The notes beneath the pieces are model-generated. The model was not told the DNA's origin and did not search any database. It was given only the letters and a program-made list of their open reading frames with translations. From assembly GCA_947625425.1 (NCBI GenBank), contig CANQOH010000008.1, positions 1-40,312 of the forward strand: 40,312 bases of DNA, given 5' to 3'. The DNA comes from an uncultured Bacilli bacterium (GTDB taxonomy: Bacteria; Bacillota_I; Bacilli_A; RF39; UBA660). A program made the translations under genes and the position numbers. How positions within the stretch are numbered: position 1 is the stretch's first letter; each line of letters begins with the position of its first letter. Of this stretch, positions 14,207 to 22,503 are shown piece by piece.

Positions 14207-14929
14207 ATGGAAAAAAATTATCCTAACCATGTTGCTATTATCCTTGATGGTAACCGAAGATGGGCTAAAGAAAGAAATCTACCATCTTTAAAAGGTCATC
14301 AAAAAGGTTTTGAAAATATACGTGATTTAGCTCCTTATATAATCAATAAAGGCGTTAAATACTTAAGTGTCTTTGCTTTTTCAACGGAAAACTTTAAACG
14401 TAGTGATGAAGAAGTAACTTACTTAATGGATATCTTCGTTGATATGTTCAATAAAGAATGTGATAAAATCCATGATGAAGATATCAAAATAGTTTTCTCA
14501 GGTCGTCAAGATAACTTAAGAGAAGATGTTAAAGAAGCTATGAAAACTATTACTGAAAGAACTAAAGATAATCAAAAAGGTGTCTTTAATATCTGTTTAA
14601 ATTATGGTGGTCAACAAGAAATAGTTGATGCTACTAAAAAGGTCTGTAATGATGTAATGGATGGTAAGTTAAAACCAGAAGATATTAATGAAAAATTATT
14701 ATATAAATATATGTATCAAGAATTACCACCTATTGATTTTATGATTAGAACAAGTGGTGAAGAGCGTATTTCAAACTTTATGATCTATGAATTAAGTTAT
14801 GCTGAAATGTACTTCCCAAAAGTATATTTCCCTGACTTTGATACAGAACAGTTTGAAATAGCTATCGATGAATATAATAAGCGTAATAGAAGATTTGGAG
14901 GCAATAGTAATGAAACAAAGAGTAATTAG
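14207..14929 (+). CDS. uppS: Undecaprenyl diphosphate synthase
   Basis: Cis-prenyltransferase that adds isoprene units to farnesyl diphosphate to make the C55 carrier lipid for peptidoglycan and other wall polymers. The 240-residue product is of normal length. Landmarks: HVAIILDGNRRWAK with catalytic Asp14 (many bacteria have GNGRWA here; GNRRWA also occurs), GHQKGFENI, LSVFAFSTENFKRS near 53-66, NYGGQQEIVDA near 127-137 and the FMIRTSGEERISNFM block near 178-192. AAGGAGG (14188-14194) is 12 nt from the ATG, a little far, and no better start is visible. The end overlaps cdsA by 20 nt. DUF368 at 37 kb may recycle its product. Confidence 0.97.
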   Translation: MEKNYPNHVAIILDGNRRWAKERNLPSLKGHQKGFENIRDLAPYIINKGVKYLSVFAFSTENFKRSDEEVTYLMDIFVDMFNKECDKIHDEDIKIVFSGRQDNLREDVKEAMKTITERTKDNQKGVFNICLNYGGQQEIVDATKKVCNDVMDGKLKPEDINEKLLYKYMYQELPPIDFMIRTSGEERISNFMIYELSYAEMYFPKVYFPDFDTEQFEIAIDEYNKRNRRFGGNSNETKSN

Positions 14930-15716
14930 TGCAGTAATCGCTTTAATAATAGTTATTCCTTTATTTTTAATAGGAGGTATTCCATATTATGTTGGTGTCG
15001 GTCTTGTCGCCGCCTTAGCTTTTAAAGAAATAATTGACTTAAAAGAAAATAAAAAAATCCCAATGGTTATTAAATTAATCGCTTTCGCTTGCTATGAAAT
15101 AATTGTTTATAATAATTTAAATGCTTCATATATTTATAATGGAGTATCATATGCTATCCTAGGTCTTACAGCCTTATTATTAATAACTCCAGCTATCTTT
15201 AGTAAAAATGATAATTATAATACGCATAAAGCATTCTCCTTACTAGGTAGTACTATTGCTATCGGTTTATTCTTTAACTTATTAATTTTATTGAGAAATG
15301 CTAATAAATGGTTATTATTATATTTAATTATTATTGCTGTTATGACTGATACATTTGCAATGATTATCGGTTGTTTAATTGGTAAACATAAACTTATTCC
15401 TGAAGTATCACCAAAGAAATCAGTAGAAGGAAGTATTGCTGGTTCTTTACTCGGAACTACTATCGCTTCTTTATATTATTATAATGTTATAACCAGTAAT
15501 ATTAATTTAGTTGGTCTAATTGTTATGACTTTATTCCTAACTATCTTAGGTCAACTAGGTGATTTATTCTTCAGTAAAATAAAAAGAGAAAATGATATTA
15601 AAGACTTTTCTAATATAATGCCTGGTCATGGTGGTATCCTAGATCGTCTTGATAGTTTATCATTTATTGTTTATGGTTTTGTTATTATTTTAGTTATTTT
15701 GATGAAAATAAAGTAA
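14910..15716 (+). CDS. cdsA: Phosphatidate cytidylyltransferase
   Basis: Makes CDP-diacylglycerol from phosphatidic acid and CTP, the entry to phosphatidylglycerol and cardiolipin. The 268-residue polytopic membrane protein carries the CdsA signature near its C-terminal half: DTFAMIIGCLIGKHK, PEVSPKKSVEGSIAGSLLG, then LGQLGDLFFSKIKRENDIKD and PGHGGILDRLDSL. About seven to eight membrane helices. The start is ATG 14910 (MKQRVISAVIAL) after TTGGAGG; the frame is open further upstream inside uppS, but nothing there supports an earlier start. It overlaps uppS by 20 nt and precedes rseP by 10 nt. The dxr gene that lies between cdsA and rseP in B. subtilis is absent. Confidence 0.97.
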   Translation: MKQRVISAVIALIIVIPLFLIGGIPYYVGVGLVAALAFKEIIDLKENKKIPMVIKLIAFACYEIIVYNNLNASYIYNGVSYAILGLTALLLITPAIFSKNDNYNTHKAFSLLGSTIAIGLFFNLLILLRNANKWLLLYLIIIAVMTDTFAMIIGCLIGKHKLIPEVSPKKSVEGSIAGSLLGTTIASLYYYNVITSNINLVGLIVMTLFLTILGQLGDLFFSKIKRENDIKDFSNIMPGHGGILDRLDSLSFIVYGFVIILVILMKIK

Positions 15717-15726
15717 AGGTGATTAA

Positions 15727-16788
15727 ATGAATACAATTATAAATATTTTATTATTTATTTTTATCTTAGGTATCTTAGTTTTTGTTCATGAATTAGGTCA
15801 TTTCCTAACGGCTAAGAAAAGTGGTGTCTTCATTCATGAATTCTCAATCGGTATGGGACCTTTAATTAAAACTATTAAAGGTAAAGATGGTATTAATTAT
15901 TCTATAAGAGCATTACCTATAGGTGGTTATGTTCAAATGGCTGGTGAAATCTATGAAGATGATGATACCCATAAAGTACCTAAAGATAAATTTATGTGTA
16001 ATCGTCCATGGTATCAAAGATTAATTATCTTAGTAGCTGGTGTATTTAATAACTTCTTACTAGCTATTATCTTACTATTCTTTATTGCTTTAATATGGGG
16101 TTCACCATCTTTAAAACCAGTTATTACTGGCGTAACTGAAGGTAAACCTGCTGAAAAAGCTGGTATCCAAGCCGGTGATGTTGTAACTAAGGTTAATGGT
16201 ACTAAAGTAAGTACTTGGGATAAAGCTCAACTATTACTATTATTAAAAGATAAAGATGATACTTACGAAATATCAGTTAAACATAAAAATGGTAAAGAAG
16301 CTACTTATAGTGTTAAACCTGAAGTAAGTAAAGACAAAGATGGTAATGAAACAAGAATCTTTGGTATTGAACTAAAAAGTGAAGTCAAAAAAGGTTTTGT
16401 TCCAGCTGTCAAATATAGTTTCTTAAAATTTGGTAGCACCGTTGAACAAATGTGGTTAACAATTGTTAACTTATTCACTGGTAAAATATCTATTAATGCC
16501 TTATCTGGTCCTGTAGGTATTTATACCGTTGTTGGTGAAACACGTGAATCAGGTGTTAGTAATGTCCTATTCTTAATTGCTTATTTAAGTATCAACTTAG
16601 GTATCATGAATATCTTACCAATTCCAGCTTTAGATGGTGGTCATGTTTTATTCTTATTAATTGAACTTATTACGAGAAAGAAAGTAAATGAAAAAGTTGA
16701 AGCTATTACGACAACAATCTTCTTTGGTTTACTATTACTTCTAATGTTATATGTTACAATTAACGATATAATAAGATTAATTTTTTAA
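15727..16788 (+). CDS. rseP: RIP metalloprotease RseP/RasP
   Basis: Site-2 intramembrane zinc protease that cleaves anti-sigma factors and signal-peptide remnants within the membrane. The 353-residue product has the zinc motif HELGH (21-25) in the first membrane helix, followed by FSIGMGP and LPIGGYVQMAGE. A single PDZ domain lies at about 130-200 (VTEGKPAEKAGIQAGDVV). The third zinc ligand motif, NILPIPALDGGH with Asp303, is in the last third, followed by the final helices. AGGTGAT precedes the ATG. It is the last gene of the uppS-cdsA-rseP operon, closed by a strong terminator. Confidence 0.97.
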   Translation: MNTIINILLFIFILGILVFVHELGHFLTAKKSGVFIHEFSIGMGPLIKTIKGKDGINYSIRALPIGGYVQMAGEIYEDDDTHKVPKDKFMCNRPWYQRLIILVAGVFNNFLLAIILLFFIALIWGSPSLKPVITGVTEGKPAEKAGIQAGDVVTKVNGTKVSTWDKAQLLLLLKDKDDTYEISVKHKNGKEATYSVKPEVSKDKDGNETRIFGIELKSEVKKGFVPAVKYSFLKFGSTVEQMWLTIVNLFTGKISINALSGPVGIYTVVGETRESGVSNVLFLIAYLSINLGIMNILPIPALDGGHVLFLLIELITRKKVNEKVEAITTTIFFGLLLLLMLYVTINDIIRLIF

Positions 16789-16812
16789 AAAGCATTTATA
16801 AATGCTTTTTTT
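16787..16812 (+). terminator. Terminator of uppS-cdsA-rseP
   Basis: AAAAAGCATTT (16787-16797) pairs with AAATGCTTTTT (16800-16810), followed by more T's. The stop codon lies at its left edge. Confidence 0.85.
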
Positions 16813-16856
16813 AATTATCTATGTTATTATATTAACTACTTAAAGGGGGGATATAT

Positions 16857-17777
16857 ATGCAAGAAATCCAAGCTTTAATGGAAGCTAATGACTATGTTAA
16901 TGATATGAATAAATATGGCTATAACCATGATTTTACTGAAATATCTTTTAGTCGTGGTAAAAGAAATTATGAACGTATCTTAAAAACCTTAAGTACCATT
17001 GATTTACCAGATCCTGAAAAATTTAAATATTCAAGTCTATCTTTACCAGAGCTCCAACAATACCTTTTAGATATCTTAATAAAAATACTAGGTCCCGAAT
17101 ATCAAGAAAATATTCAAGAATATAATTCTCTATTAAGCTTAGAACCGAGATCTAATCCCTTTGATGCTGCTATCGAAACAACATATCAAAATGGTAATTG
17201 GATTCCTTTGCGTTTTCATATAAGTGATCAACTATCTAGTATTGAAATAGTTAGTACTGCTCATGAATATATTCATGGTTTATTATCTAAATATACAGTC
17301 AAAGGTTATAATGAAGTACTATCTAATATTCATTATAAAGAATTCCTAAGTATCTTAGTTGAATATATAACTTGTTATCTTCTTAGTAAAATAATGCCTC
17401 AAGAAGAATTAGAATATAAACAACGTGTAAATAGAGTACATGCTGAACATTTAATGACTTTAGAAAATATTGAAACACATAAACTAAGTGCTATTTTAAG
17501 AAATCTCCCATCTGGAAGACCAGATATCGCTTTATACAAAAATTATGTTTTATTTGATGAACATAAAACTTATGGTTATATAATTAGTAATATCTATGCT
17601 TGTCGTTTATTAGAATTTTACTTATCAGACGAAAAAAAATTACTAACTTTTATTAGAAGTATTATTGCTGGTGAAAAGAGTATTGCTGATTTAATTAAAT
17701 ATTATAATTTATCATTAATTAAAGAAGAAACAATTAAACCATATAATGATTTAGTAAAAAGTTTAACCAATAAATAA
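16857..17777 (+). CDS. Putative cytoplasmic zinc metallopeptidase (HEYIH)
   Basis: A 306-residue soluble, mainly helical protein without signal peptide. STAHEYIHGLL gives an HExxH motif at 136-140, and Glu169 in a following helix (FLSILVEYITCYLL) lies 28 residues after it. That is the gluzincin arrangement seen in M3-like oligopeptidases, where a helix after the zinc motif supplies the third ligand. Flanking sequence does not match a family I know, so substrate and role are open; intracellular peptide turnover is a guess. The start codon follows a strong AAGGGGGG. The next gene, 37 nt on, has its own AAAGGAG and may be cotranscribed. Confidence 0.7.
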   Translation: MQEIQALMEANDYVNDMNKYGYNHDFTEISFSRGKRNYERILKTLSTIDLPDPEKFKYSSLSLPELQQYLLDILIKILGPEYQENIQEYNSLLSLEPRSNPFDAAIETTYQNGNWIPLRFHISDQLSSIEIVSTAHEYIHGLLSKYTVKGYNEVLSNIHYKEFLSILVEYITCYLLSKIMPQEELEYKQRVNRVHAEHLMTLENIETHKLSAILRNLPSGRPDIALYKNYVLFDEHKTYGYIISNIYACRLLEFYLSDEKKLLTFIRSIIAGEKSIADLIKYYNLSLIKEETIKPYNDLVKSLTNK

Positions 17778-17814
17778 AATGTGATAAAATTAAATTAGCT
17801 AAAGGAGAATTAAC

Positions 17815-18186
17815 ATGTCAAAAATAGATTTATATATTAAACCTGATAATAATACCATTAAATATATTATTGAAATTCAAAAATTTGATAAGATGAAATC
17901 GATAGGAGACATCCGTAATGCTATTTCTAATAACACTCCAGTATTAACTCATGATTTAATTTATCATGATGATAACTATTTAGCATCTCAAGGCCTTGAT
18001 GATCATAAATATAATCTTTTATTTTTAGACCTTATTAAACGTTTAATCGATATGGGTGCTGATGTTACTATTAAAGAAAATGATGAAGTTATAAGTCTAG
18101 AGTTACTTGCTAATAGTATTGAATCATCTAAAGTAACAGCTGAACAAGTTAGAGAAGATATAGATAGAGAAGCCGAAGAAGACTAA
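17815..18186 (+). CDS. Small unknown acidic protein
   Basis: I do not recognise this 123-residue protein. It has no signal peptide or membrane helix. A beta-like start (IDLYIKPDNNTIKYIIEI) is followed by predicted helices, including LLFLDLIKRLIDMGADVTI, which resembles the second helix and turn of an ankyrin-like unit, although one unit is too little to call the family. The tail is acidic (DREAEED). AAAGGAG precedes the ATG at good spacing. It lies 37 nt after the HEYIH gene with no terminator between. Confidence 0.8.
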   Translation: MSKIDLYIKPDNNTIKYIIEIQKFDKMKSIGDIRNAISNNTPVLTHDLIYHDDNYLASQGLDDHKYNLLFLDLIKRLIDMGADVTIKENDEVISLELLANSIESSKVTAEQVREDIDREAEED

Positions 18187-18233
18187 AATATCGCCATCTA
18201 ATTAGAAAAAAACGAAAAAAAAGCAAAAAAATG

Positions 18234-18262
18234 TTGTCAAAAGAGCTTTCTTATGATATATT
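18234..18262 (+). promoter_or_regulatory. Promoter of tRNA-Met
   Basis: TTGTCA (18234-18239), a 17-nt spacer ending TGA, TATATT (18257-18262): an extended -10 promoter 18 nt before the tRNA. The stretch from 18187 to 18233 is A-rich with nothing else visible. Confidence 0.75.
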
Positions 18263-18280
18263 TAATTTGCTTACTTTTAT

Positions 18281-18357
18281 GGCGCTGTAGCTCAGTTGGC
18301 TAGAGCATCCGGTTCATACCCGGCAGGTCGTGTGTTCGAATCACACCGGCGCTACCA
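18281..18357 (+). tRNA. tRNA-Met (CAT), elongator type
   Basis: A complete 77-nt cloverleaf with CCA encoded. Acceptor GGCGCTG pairs with CGGCGCT (two wobbles, including G1-U72), D arm GCTC/GAGC, anticodon loop TTCATAC with anticodon CAT, variable loop AGGTC, T arm GTGTG/CACAC with TTCGAAT. A paired position 1-72 argues against the initiator, and the TTCATACC loop resembles Bacillus elongator tRNA-Met more than tRNA-Ile(CAU). The pair 27-43 is a T-C mismatch. It is a single gene with its own promoter and terminator. Confidence 0.95.
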
Positions 18358-18368
18358 TTTGATATATT

Positions 18369-18391
18369 AAATCCCTTTAAAGGGATTTTTT
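18369..18391 (+). terminator. tRNA-Met terminator
   Basis: AAATCCCTTT (18369-18378) faces AAAGGGATTT (18379-18388), then T's. Confidence 0.9.
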
Positions 18392-18441
18392 ATTTTATAA
18401 TAAGATATATTTTTTATGTTAAAATAAAATTGGTGATTTAA

Positions 18442-18840
18442 ATGAAAGTCTTAACTATTAAAGAGCCTTTTGCAACTCTAATTAAAAATAAAGTTAAATA
18501 TATTGAAACTAGAAGTTGGAAAACCAACTATCGTGGTGAAATATATATTCATGCTGGTTTATCTAAAATAAGTAAACAAGTTAAAGAAAGACCAGGTTTA
18601 TCAAATCTATATAATGAATCTGAACTTAATTATGGTTATATAATTTGTAAATGTAACTTAGTAGATTGTGTATATATGACTGAAGAATTTATCAAAAAGA
18701 CTAAAGAAGAAAATATAAATAACTTTATTGCTGGCCATTATGAAGTAGGTCGTTATGCCTGGATATTAGATAATGTTGAAGTTATTAAACCAATTGCAGC
18801 TAAAGGTCAATTAGGTATTTGGAATTATCCTAAAAAATAA
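18442..18840 (+). CDS. ASCH domain protein
   Basis: A 132-residue ASCH-fold protein (a PUA-like fold thought to bind RNA or act on modified nucleosides; E. coli YqfB of this superfamily hydrolyses N4-acetylcytidine). The start is typical: MKVLTIKEPFATLIKN, then YIETRSWKTNYRGEIYIHAGLS (split here as IETRSWKTNYRGE and IYIHAGL), with GHYEVGRYAWILDNVEVI and GQLGIWNY near the C-terminus. GGTGAT precedes the ATG. It follows the tRNA terminator and precedes a HIT-like gene by 35 nt. The specific substrate is unknown. Confidence 0.9.
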   Translation: MKVLTIKEPFATLIKNKVKYIETRSWKTNYRGEIYIHAGLSKISKQVKERPGLSNLYNESELNYGYIICKCNLVDCVYMTEEFIKKTKEENINNFIAGHYEVGRYAWILDNVEVIKPIAAKGQLGIWNYPKK

Positions 18841-18875
18841 CTATGTTATAATAAAAAATATAAGGAGTTGTTAAG

Positions 18876-19307
18876 ATGACTTTATATCAAGGAAAATACT
18901 GGGAAGTTGTTTTTACCGAGTGGTGTCAAGAATTTCCTGGAGAGTGTATTATATCAAGTAATAAAGAAACTTTAAGTGATTTAACTGAAGAAGAATGGGT
19001 AGAACTAGGTTTAATTGAAAAAGAACTAGAAAGAGTATGTCAAAAATTATTTCAAGCTACCATGTTTAATTTTGCTTGTTTAATGAATAATGCTTATCGT
19101 GATCATGAAAAACCACACGTTCATTTCCATTTTATTCCTCGTTATGAAAACAAACGTGAAATTCTCGGTAAAACATATCAAGATCGTCATTTCGGTTATA
19201 ATATGTGGAAATGGGCTTTATCAAAGTTTAAAGCCCAAAAAGATATCTTTACTAAAGAAGAAAAATTAGAAATATATAATAAAATGCAAAAAGAACTAAA
19301 AATGTAG
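18876..19307 (+). CDS. HIT-like hydrolase
   Basis: A 143-residue protein of the HIT superfamily, divergent from the canonical HIT protein at 9 kb. The triad motif HVHFHFIPRY gives His81, His83 and His85. Upstream, the sequence YWEVVFTEWCQEFPGECII replaces the usual Cys-containing start, and the region after the triad (DRHFGYNMWKW, then a charged helix) resembles bacterial diadenosine tetraphosphate hydrolase-like proteins. AAGGAG precedes the ATG. It may share transcription with mnmA downstream, although a TATAAT (19308-19313) overlaps its stop codon and could drive mnmA alone. Confidence 0.85.
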   Translation: MTLYQGKYWEVVFTEWCQEFPGECIISSNKETLSDLTEEEWVELGLIEKELERVCQKLFQATMFNFACLMNNAYRDHEKPHVHFHFIPRYENKREILGKTYQDRHFGYNMWKWALSKFKAQKDIFTKEEKLEIYNKMQKELKM

Positions 19308-19342
19308 TATAATAGTTTGGATAAAAAGGGAAGAGGTGTTTT

Positions 19343-20452
19343 ATGACAAAGAAAACAGTTGTAATTGGCATGAGTGGTGGCGTTGATTCTTCTGTCGCAG
19401 CTATTGAGCTTCAAAAGCAAGGCTACGAAGTAATAGGTTTATTTATGCGTAACTGGGATTCATTTGCTGATGGTGAATTAGATGGTGCTCCAACTACTAA
19501 AGAAGGTATTTGTCCTCAAGAAGTAGACTACAATGATGCTAAAAAAGTTTGTGATAAATTAGGTATTCCTCTTCATCGTAAAGACTTTATTAAAGAATAT
19601 TGGGATTATGTCTTTACTTATTTCCTAGATGAATTAAAAAAAGGTCGTACTCCAAATCCTGACATAATGTGTAATAAATATATTAAATTTGATATGTTTG
19701 CCAAAGAAGCCGAAAAACTAGGGGCTGATTATATAGCTACCGGTCATTATGCTCGTATCAAAGATGGTAAATTATTAAAAGCCGTTGATTTAAACAAAGA
19801 CCAAACTTACTTCTTATCTCAAGTAAGTAAAGAACAATTAAAAAATGTTTTATTTCCTATTGGCGATATGTTAAAACCTGATGTACGTAAAATAGCTGAA
19901 GAATATGGCTTAGTAACGGCTGATAAAAAAGATTCAACTGGTATTTGCTTTATTGGTGAACGAAACTTTACAAATTTCTTAAAAAACTATTTACCTAATC
20001 AAGCCGGTGATGTTGTCAATATTGACACTAATGAAGTAATAGGTCGCCATATTGGTTTAATGAACTATACTATAGGTCAAAGAAGAGGCTTAAATATTGG
20101 TGGTACCGAAGACCGTATGTTTGTCGTTGGTAAAGATTTATCTAAGAATATCCTATATATCTGTATTGGCGAAGATAATGACTATTTAGTTAGTGATTCA
20201 TGTGTCGTTGATAGTATTAACTATTTAGGTGATGAAAAAGTAACTGAATGTAATGCTAAATTTAGATATCGTCAAGAAGATATTCCTGTAAAACTTGAAT
20301 GGTTAGATGACGAAGTAATCGTTAGATATCCACAAGGTGTAAAGCGCGTAACTCCCGGTCAAGCTTGTGTCTTTTATAAAGGAGACGAGTGTTTAGGTGG
20401 AGGAATCATCAAAGAAGTTCGTAAAAATGAACAAAAACTATGGTATTTATAA
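19343..20452 (+). CDS. mnmA: tRNA-specific 2-thiouridylase MnmA
   Basis: Installs the 2-thio group on U34 of tRNA-Lys, -Glu and -Gln, using sulphur passed from a cysteine desulphurase. At 369 residues it has the normal length. The PP-loop MSGGVDSSVAA is at 10-20, with MRNWDS at 35-40. The catalytic Cys pair is Cys110 in NPDIMCNKYIKF and Cys202 in DSTGICFIGER. ATGHYARI, DQTYFLSQV and LMNYTIGQRRGLNIGG are also present, followed by the C-terminal beta-barrel ending LGGGII. AAGAGGTG precedes the ATG. The sulphur donor gene usually next to it is not here. Confidence 0.98.
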   Translation: MTKKTVVIGMSGGVDSSVAAIELQKQGYEVIGLFMRNWDSFADGELDGAPTTKEGICPQEVDYNDAKKVCDKLGIPLHRKDFIKEYWDYVFTYFLDELKKGRTPNPDIMCNKYIKFDMFAKEAEKLGADYIATGHYARIKDGKLLKAVDLNKDQTYFLSQVSKEQLKNVLFPIGDMLKPDVRKIAEEYGLVTADKKDSTGICFIGERNFTNFLKNYLPNQAGDVVNIDTNEVIGRHIGLMNYTIGQRRGLNIGGTEDRMFVVGKDLSKNILYICIGEDNDYLVSDSCVVDSINYLGDEKVTECNAKFRYRQEDIPVKLEWLDDEVIVRYPQGVKRVTPGQACVFYKGDECLGGGIIKEVRKNEQKLWYL

Positions 20453-20572
20453 AAAAATATTTAAATTGTAAACTATTATTTAAAAAATCTTTATGCTAAA
20501 ATATAATAGAAGTAGTATAATAATAAAAGTCTATTAGCAATAAAATTAATTAAATAAAAGGGGATTGATTTT

Positions 20573-22420
20573 ATGGAATCCAATAGAACTAGTAGAAGCG
20601 CAAAAAGAGCTCAAGCTTATAAAAATAACGTAACAAGAACTCAAACACGTTCACAAAGAACATCTCTTACAGAAAAAGAGATTCTTTCTCGTGCTCAAAG
20701 TAGATCAAATAGTCAAAGTTCAACTTCCAATTCAGAATCAGAAGTAAAATTAACGGTTAGAGAGCCTAAAAGAGTTAAAGTTGAGCCAAAAAAAGTTAGC
20801 CCTGAAGAATTAGCTGAACAAAAAGCTCGTCATGATCGCGTAATTAAACAAGAACAACAATTTAAAGAAGATCAAAAAAGAAGAATTGAAGAAATAATCG
20901 AACAACAAAAAACACGTGAACAAAGAAATAAAAAAGGATCAGAACCAAAAGAAAAAACTGTAACTTCTTCAAATATTGAATCAAAACCAGTTCCTAAATC
21001 TTCAAGACCTACTTCTGATATAAATAAATTAAGAGAAGAATTAGAAACTGTTAAAGAAATAGATAATAAAATAGAACGTAGTCAAAAAGAAAAACAACTA
21101 GATGATATCTTATTAGATAAAAAATATTCTACTTCTCATTCTAGCAGAGAAGTAAATTCTAATAATTTATCTCATCGAGAAGAACAACCTAGACAAGCTA
21201 AAGAACCAGTTCGTAATTCATCTCCTAGAATTTCAGAATCCCCTAGAAAACAACTAGATTATTCATTAGAAACCAAAGAGGAACAAGCCAATTCTATAAG
21301 TAAAAATGAAGAACAAGATCTTTTAGCTAAAATAGGTCGAATAAATGAATTAGAATTAACTAATCGAATCAATAAACTAACTCAAGAAGTATTATCTGAT
21401 ATTGAACAAAAAGCCCAAAAAGAAATAGATCAAAACAAACAAGTAACTAGTAAACAACTTAATACCGATAAAGCTACTATTAATATGGCTACTAAAGCAG
21501 CCCTAGATAATCTTGAAAAAACAGCTATAATAGAACAAAAAGAATTAAAGAAAAATAAAAAACAATCAAAGAAAAAAGCTGAAAAAACAACTAATACTAC
21601 TAAAAAATCTAAAAAAGGTAATATTGTTATAATTTTAGTTCTTATTGTCTCAATCGGTGTCTTTATCTATTCATCTATTAATATTGTAAAATGGCAAAAA
21701 GATAATAATGATACCAAAGAAATAACTGAAGATATTAATGAGATTGTTGAAGTTCAAGATGTTCCTGATAGTGAAAATGTTGAAATAATCGAGCCACAAA
21801 AAGAAGTGCCAAAATCTAATCCATATTGGGATTATATTAAAGTTCCACTAAAAAGTGTTGATTTCAAAGATTTAAAATCTAAAAATAATGAGACAGTAGG
21901 TTGGATCCAAGTAAATGGAACTAATATTAACTATCCATTTGTCCAAACTAAAAATAATAGTTATTACTTAAGCCACTCATTTGATAAGAGTACTAACCAA
22001 GCTGGCTGGGTATTTATGGATTATCGTAATAATGTCCAAGATTTCGATCGTAATAATATAATCTATGCTCATGGTCGTCTTGATACTACAATGTTTGGAT
22101 CCTTAAAAAATATCTTATCAAGTGGTTGGTTAAAGAATAAAGATAATTATATTATCTGGTTATCAACTGAATACGAAAATACTTTATGGCAAGTCTTTAG
22201 TGTCTATCGTATTAAAACTACTAATGACTATATCCAAGTCGATTTTGAAAGCGATGACGAATTTAGTAATTTTGTTAAAATGCTTACAAATCGTAGTGCT
22301 CATAACTTTAATACAACAGTAGCTCCTACTGATAAGATTCTAACTTTATCTACTTGTTATAATCAAACTGATAAAGTAGTTCTACATGCTAAATTAATTA
22401 AAGTCGAAAGTCGTTCTTAA
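20573..22420 (+). CDS. Class-B-like sortase with long cytoplasmic extension
   Basis: A 615-residue protein. Residues 1-345 are a very polar, Lys/Glu/Gln/Ser-rich region with coiled-coil stretches, predicted cytoplasmic. One membrane helix lies at about 350-372, followed by an acidic linker and a sortase domain (about 415-612). Sortases are membrane transpeptidases that attach proteins to the cell wall. The domain shows NYPFVQTKNNSYYL, GWVFMDYRN, catalytic His500 in YAHGR and Cys595 in TLSTCYNQ. The third catalytic residue, normally Arg a few residues later, appears to be Lys601 (DKVVLHAKL). Without the extension it would be of normal size. No LPxTG substrate is in the window. GGGG precedes the ATG, and two TATAAT boxes (20502, 20516) lie upstream. 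Confidence 0.88.
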   Translation: MESNRTSRSAKRAQAYKNNVTRTQTRSQRTSLTEKEILSRAQSRSNSQSSTSNSESEVKLTVREPKRVKVEPKKVSPEELAEQKARHDRVIKQEQQFKEDQKRRIEEIIEQQKTREQRNKKGSEPKEKTVTSSNIESKPVPKSSRPTSDINKLREELETVKEIDNKIERSQKEKQLDDILLDKKYSTSHSSREVNSNNLSHREEQPRQAKEPVRNSSPRISESPRKQLDYSLETKEEQANSISKNEEQDLLAKIGRINELELTNRINKLTQEVLSDIEQKAQKEIDQNKQVTSKQLNTDKATINMATKAALDNLEKTAIIEQKELKKNKKQSKKKAEKTTNTTKKSKKGNIVIILVLIVSIGVFIYSSINIVKWQKDNNDTKEITEDINEIVEVQDVPDSENVEIIEPQKEVPKSNPYWDYIKVPLKSVDFKDLKSKNNETVGWIQVNGTNINYPFVQTKNNSYYLSHSFDKSTNQAGWVFMDYRNNVQDFDRNNIIYAHGRLDTTMFGSLKNILSSGWLKNKDNYIIWLSTEYENTLWQVFSVYRIKTTNDYIQVDFESDDEFSNFVKMLTNRSAHNFNTTVAPTDKILTLSTCYNQTDKVVLHAKLIKVESRS

Positions 22421-22421
22421 C

Positions 22422-22447
22422 AAAAAGCATCGTTTGATGCTTTTTTT
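22422..22447 (+). terminator. Sortase gene terminator
   Basis: AAAAAGCATC (22422-22431), loop GTTT, GATGCTTTTT (22436-22445), then T's. Confidence 0.9.
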
Positions 22448-22452
22448 ATCAA

Positions 22453-22481
22453 TTGACTATACCCATCCGGGGTATTATAAT
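22453..22481 (+). promoter_or_regulatory. Copper operon promoter with CsoR operator in the spacer
   Basis: TTGACT (22453-22458), a 17-nt spacer, TATAAT (22476-22481). The spacer is exactly the inverted repeat ATACCC-ATCCG-GGGTAT (22459-22475), the C/G-tract palindrome typical of CsoR operators. CsoR bound here would block polymerase, and Cu(I) would release it. The first codon of csoR is 23 nt downstream. Confidence 0.88.
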
Positions 22482-22503
22482 ATGAATGAAAGAAGGAATA
22501 AAT

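Noticed and set aside
18250..18372. Similar GATATATTTAA / GATATATTAAA stretches on both sides of tRNA-Met, as possible attachment sites
   Set aside because: Short, AT-rich and explained by the promoter -10; no integrase or mobile genes nearby.
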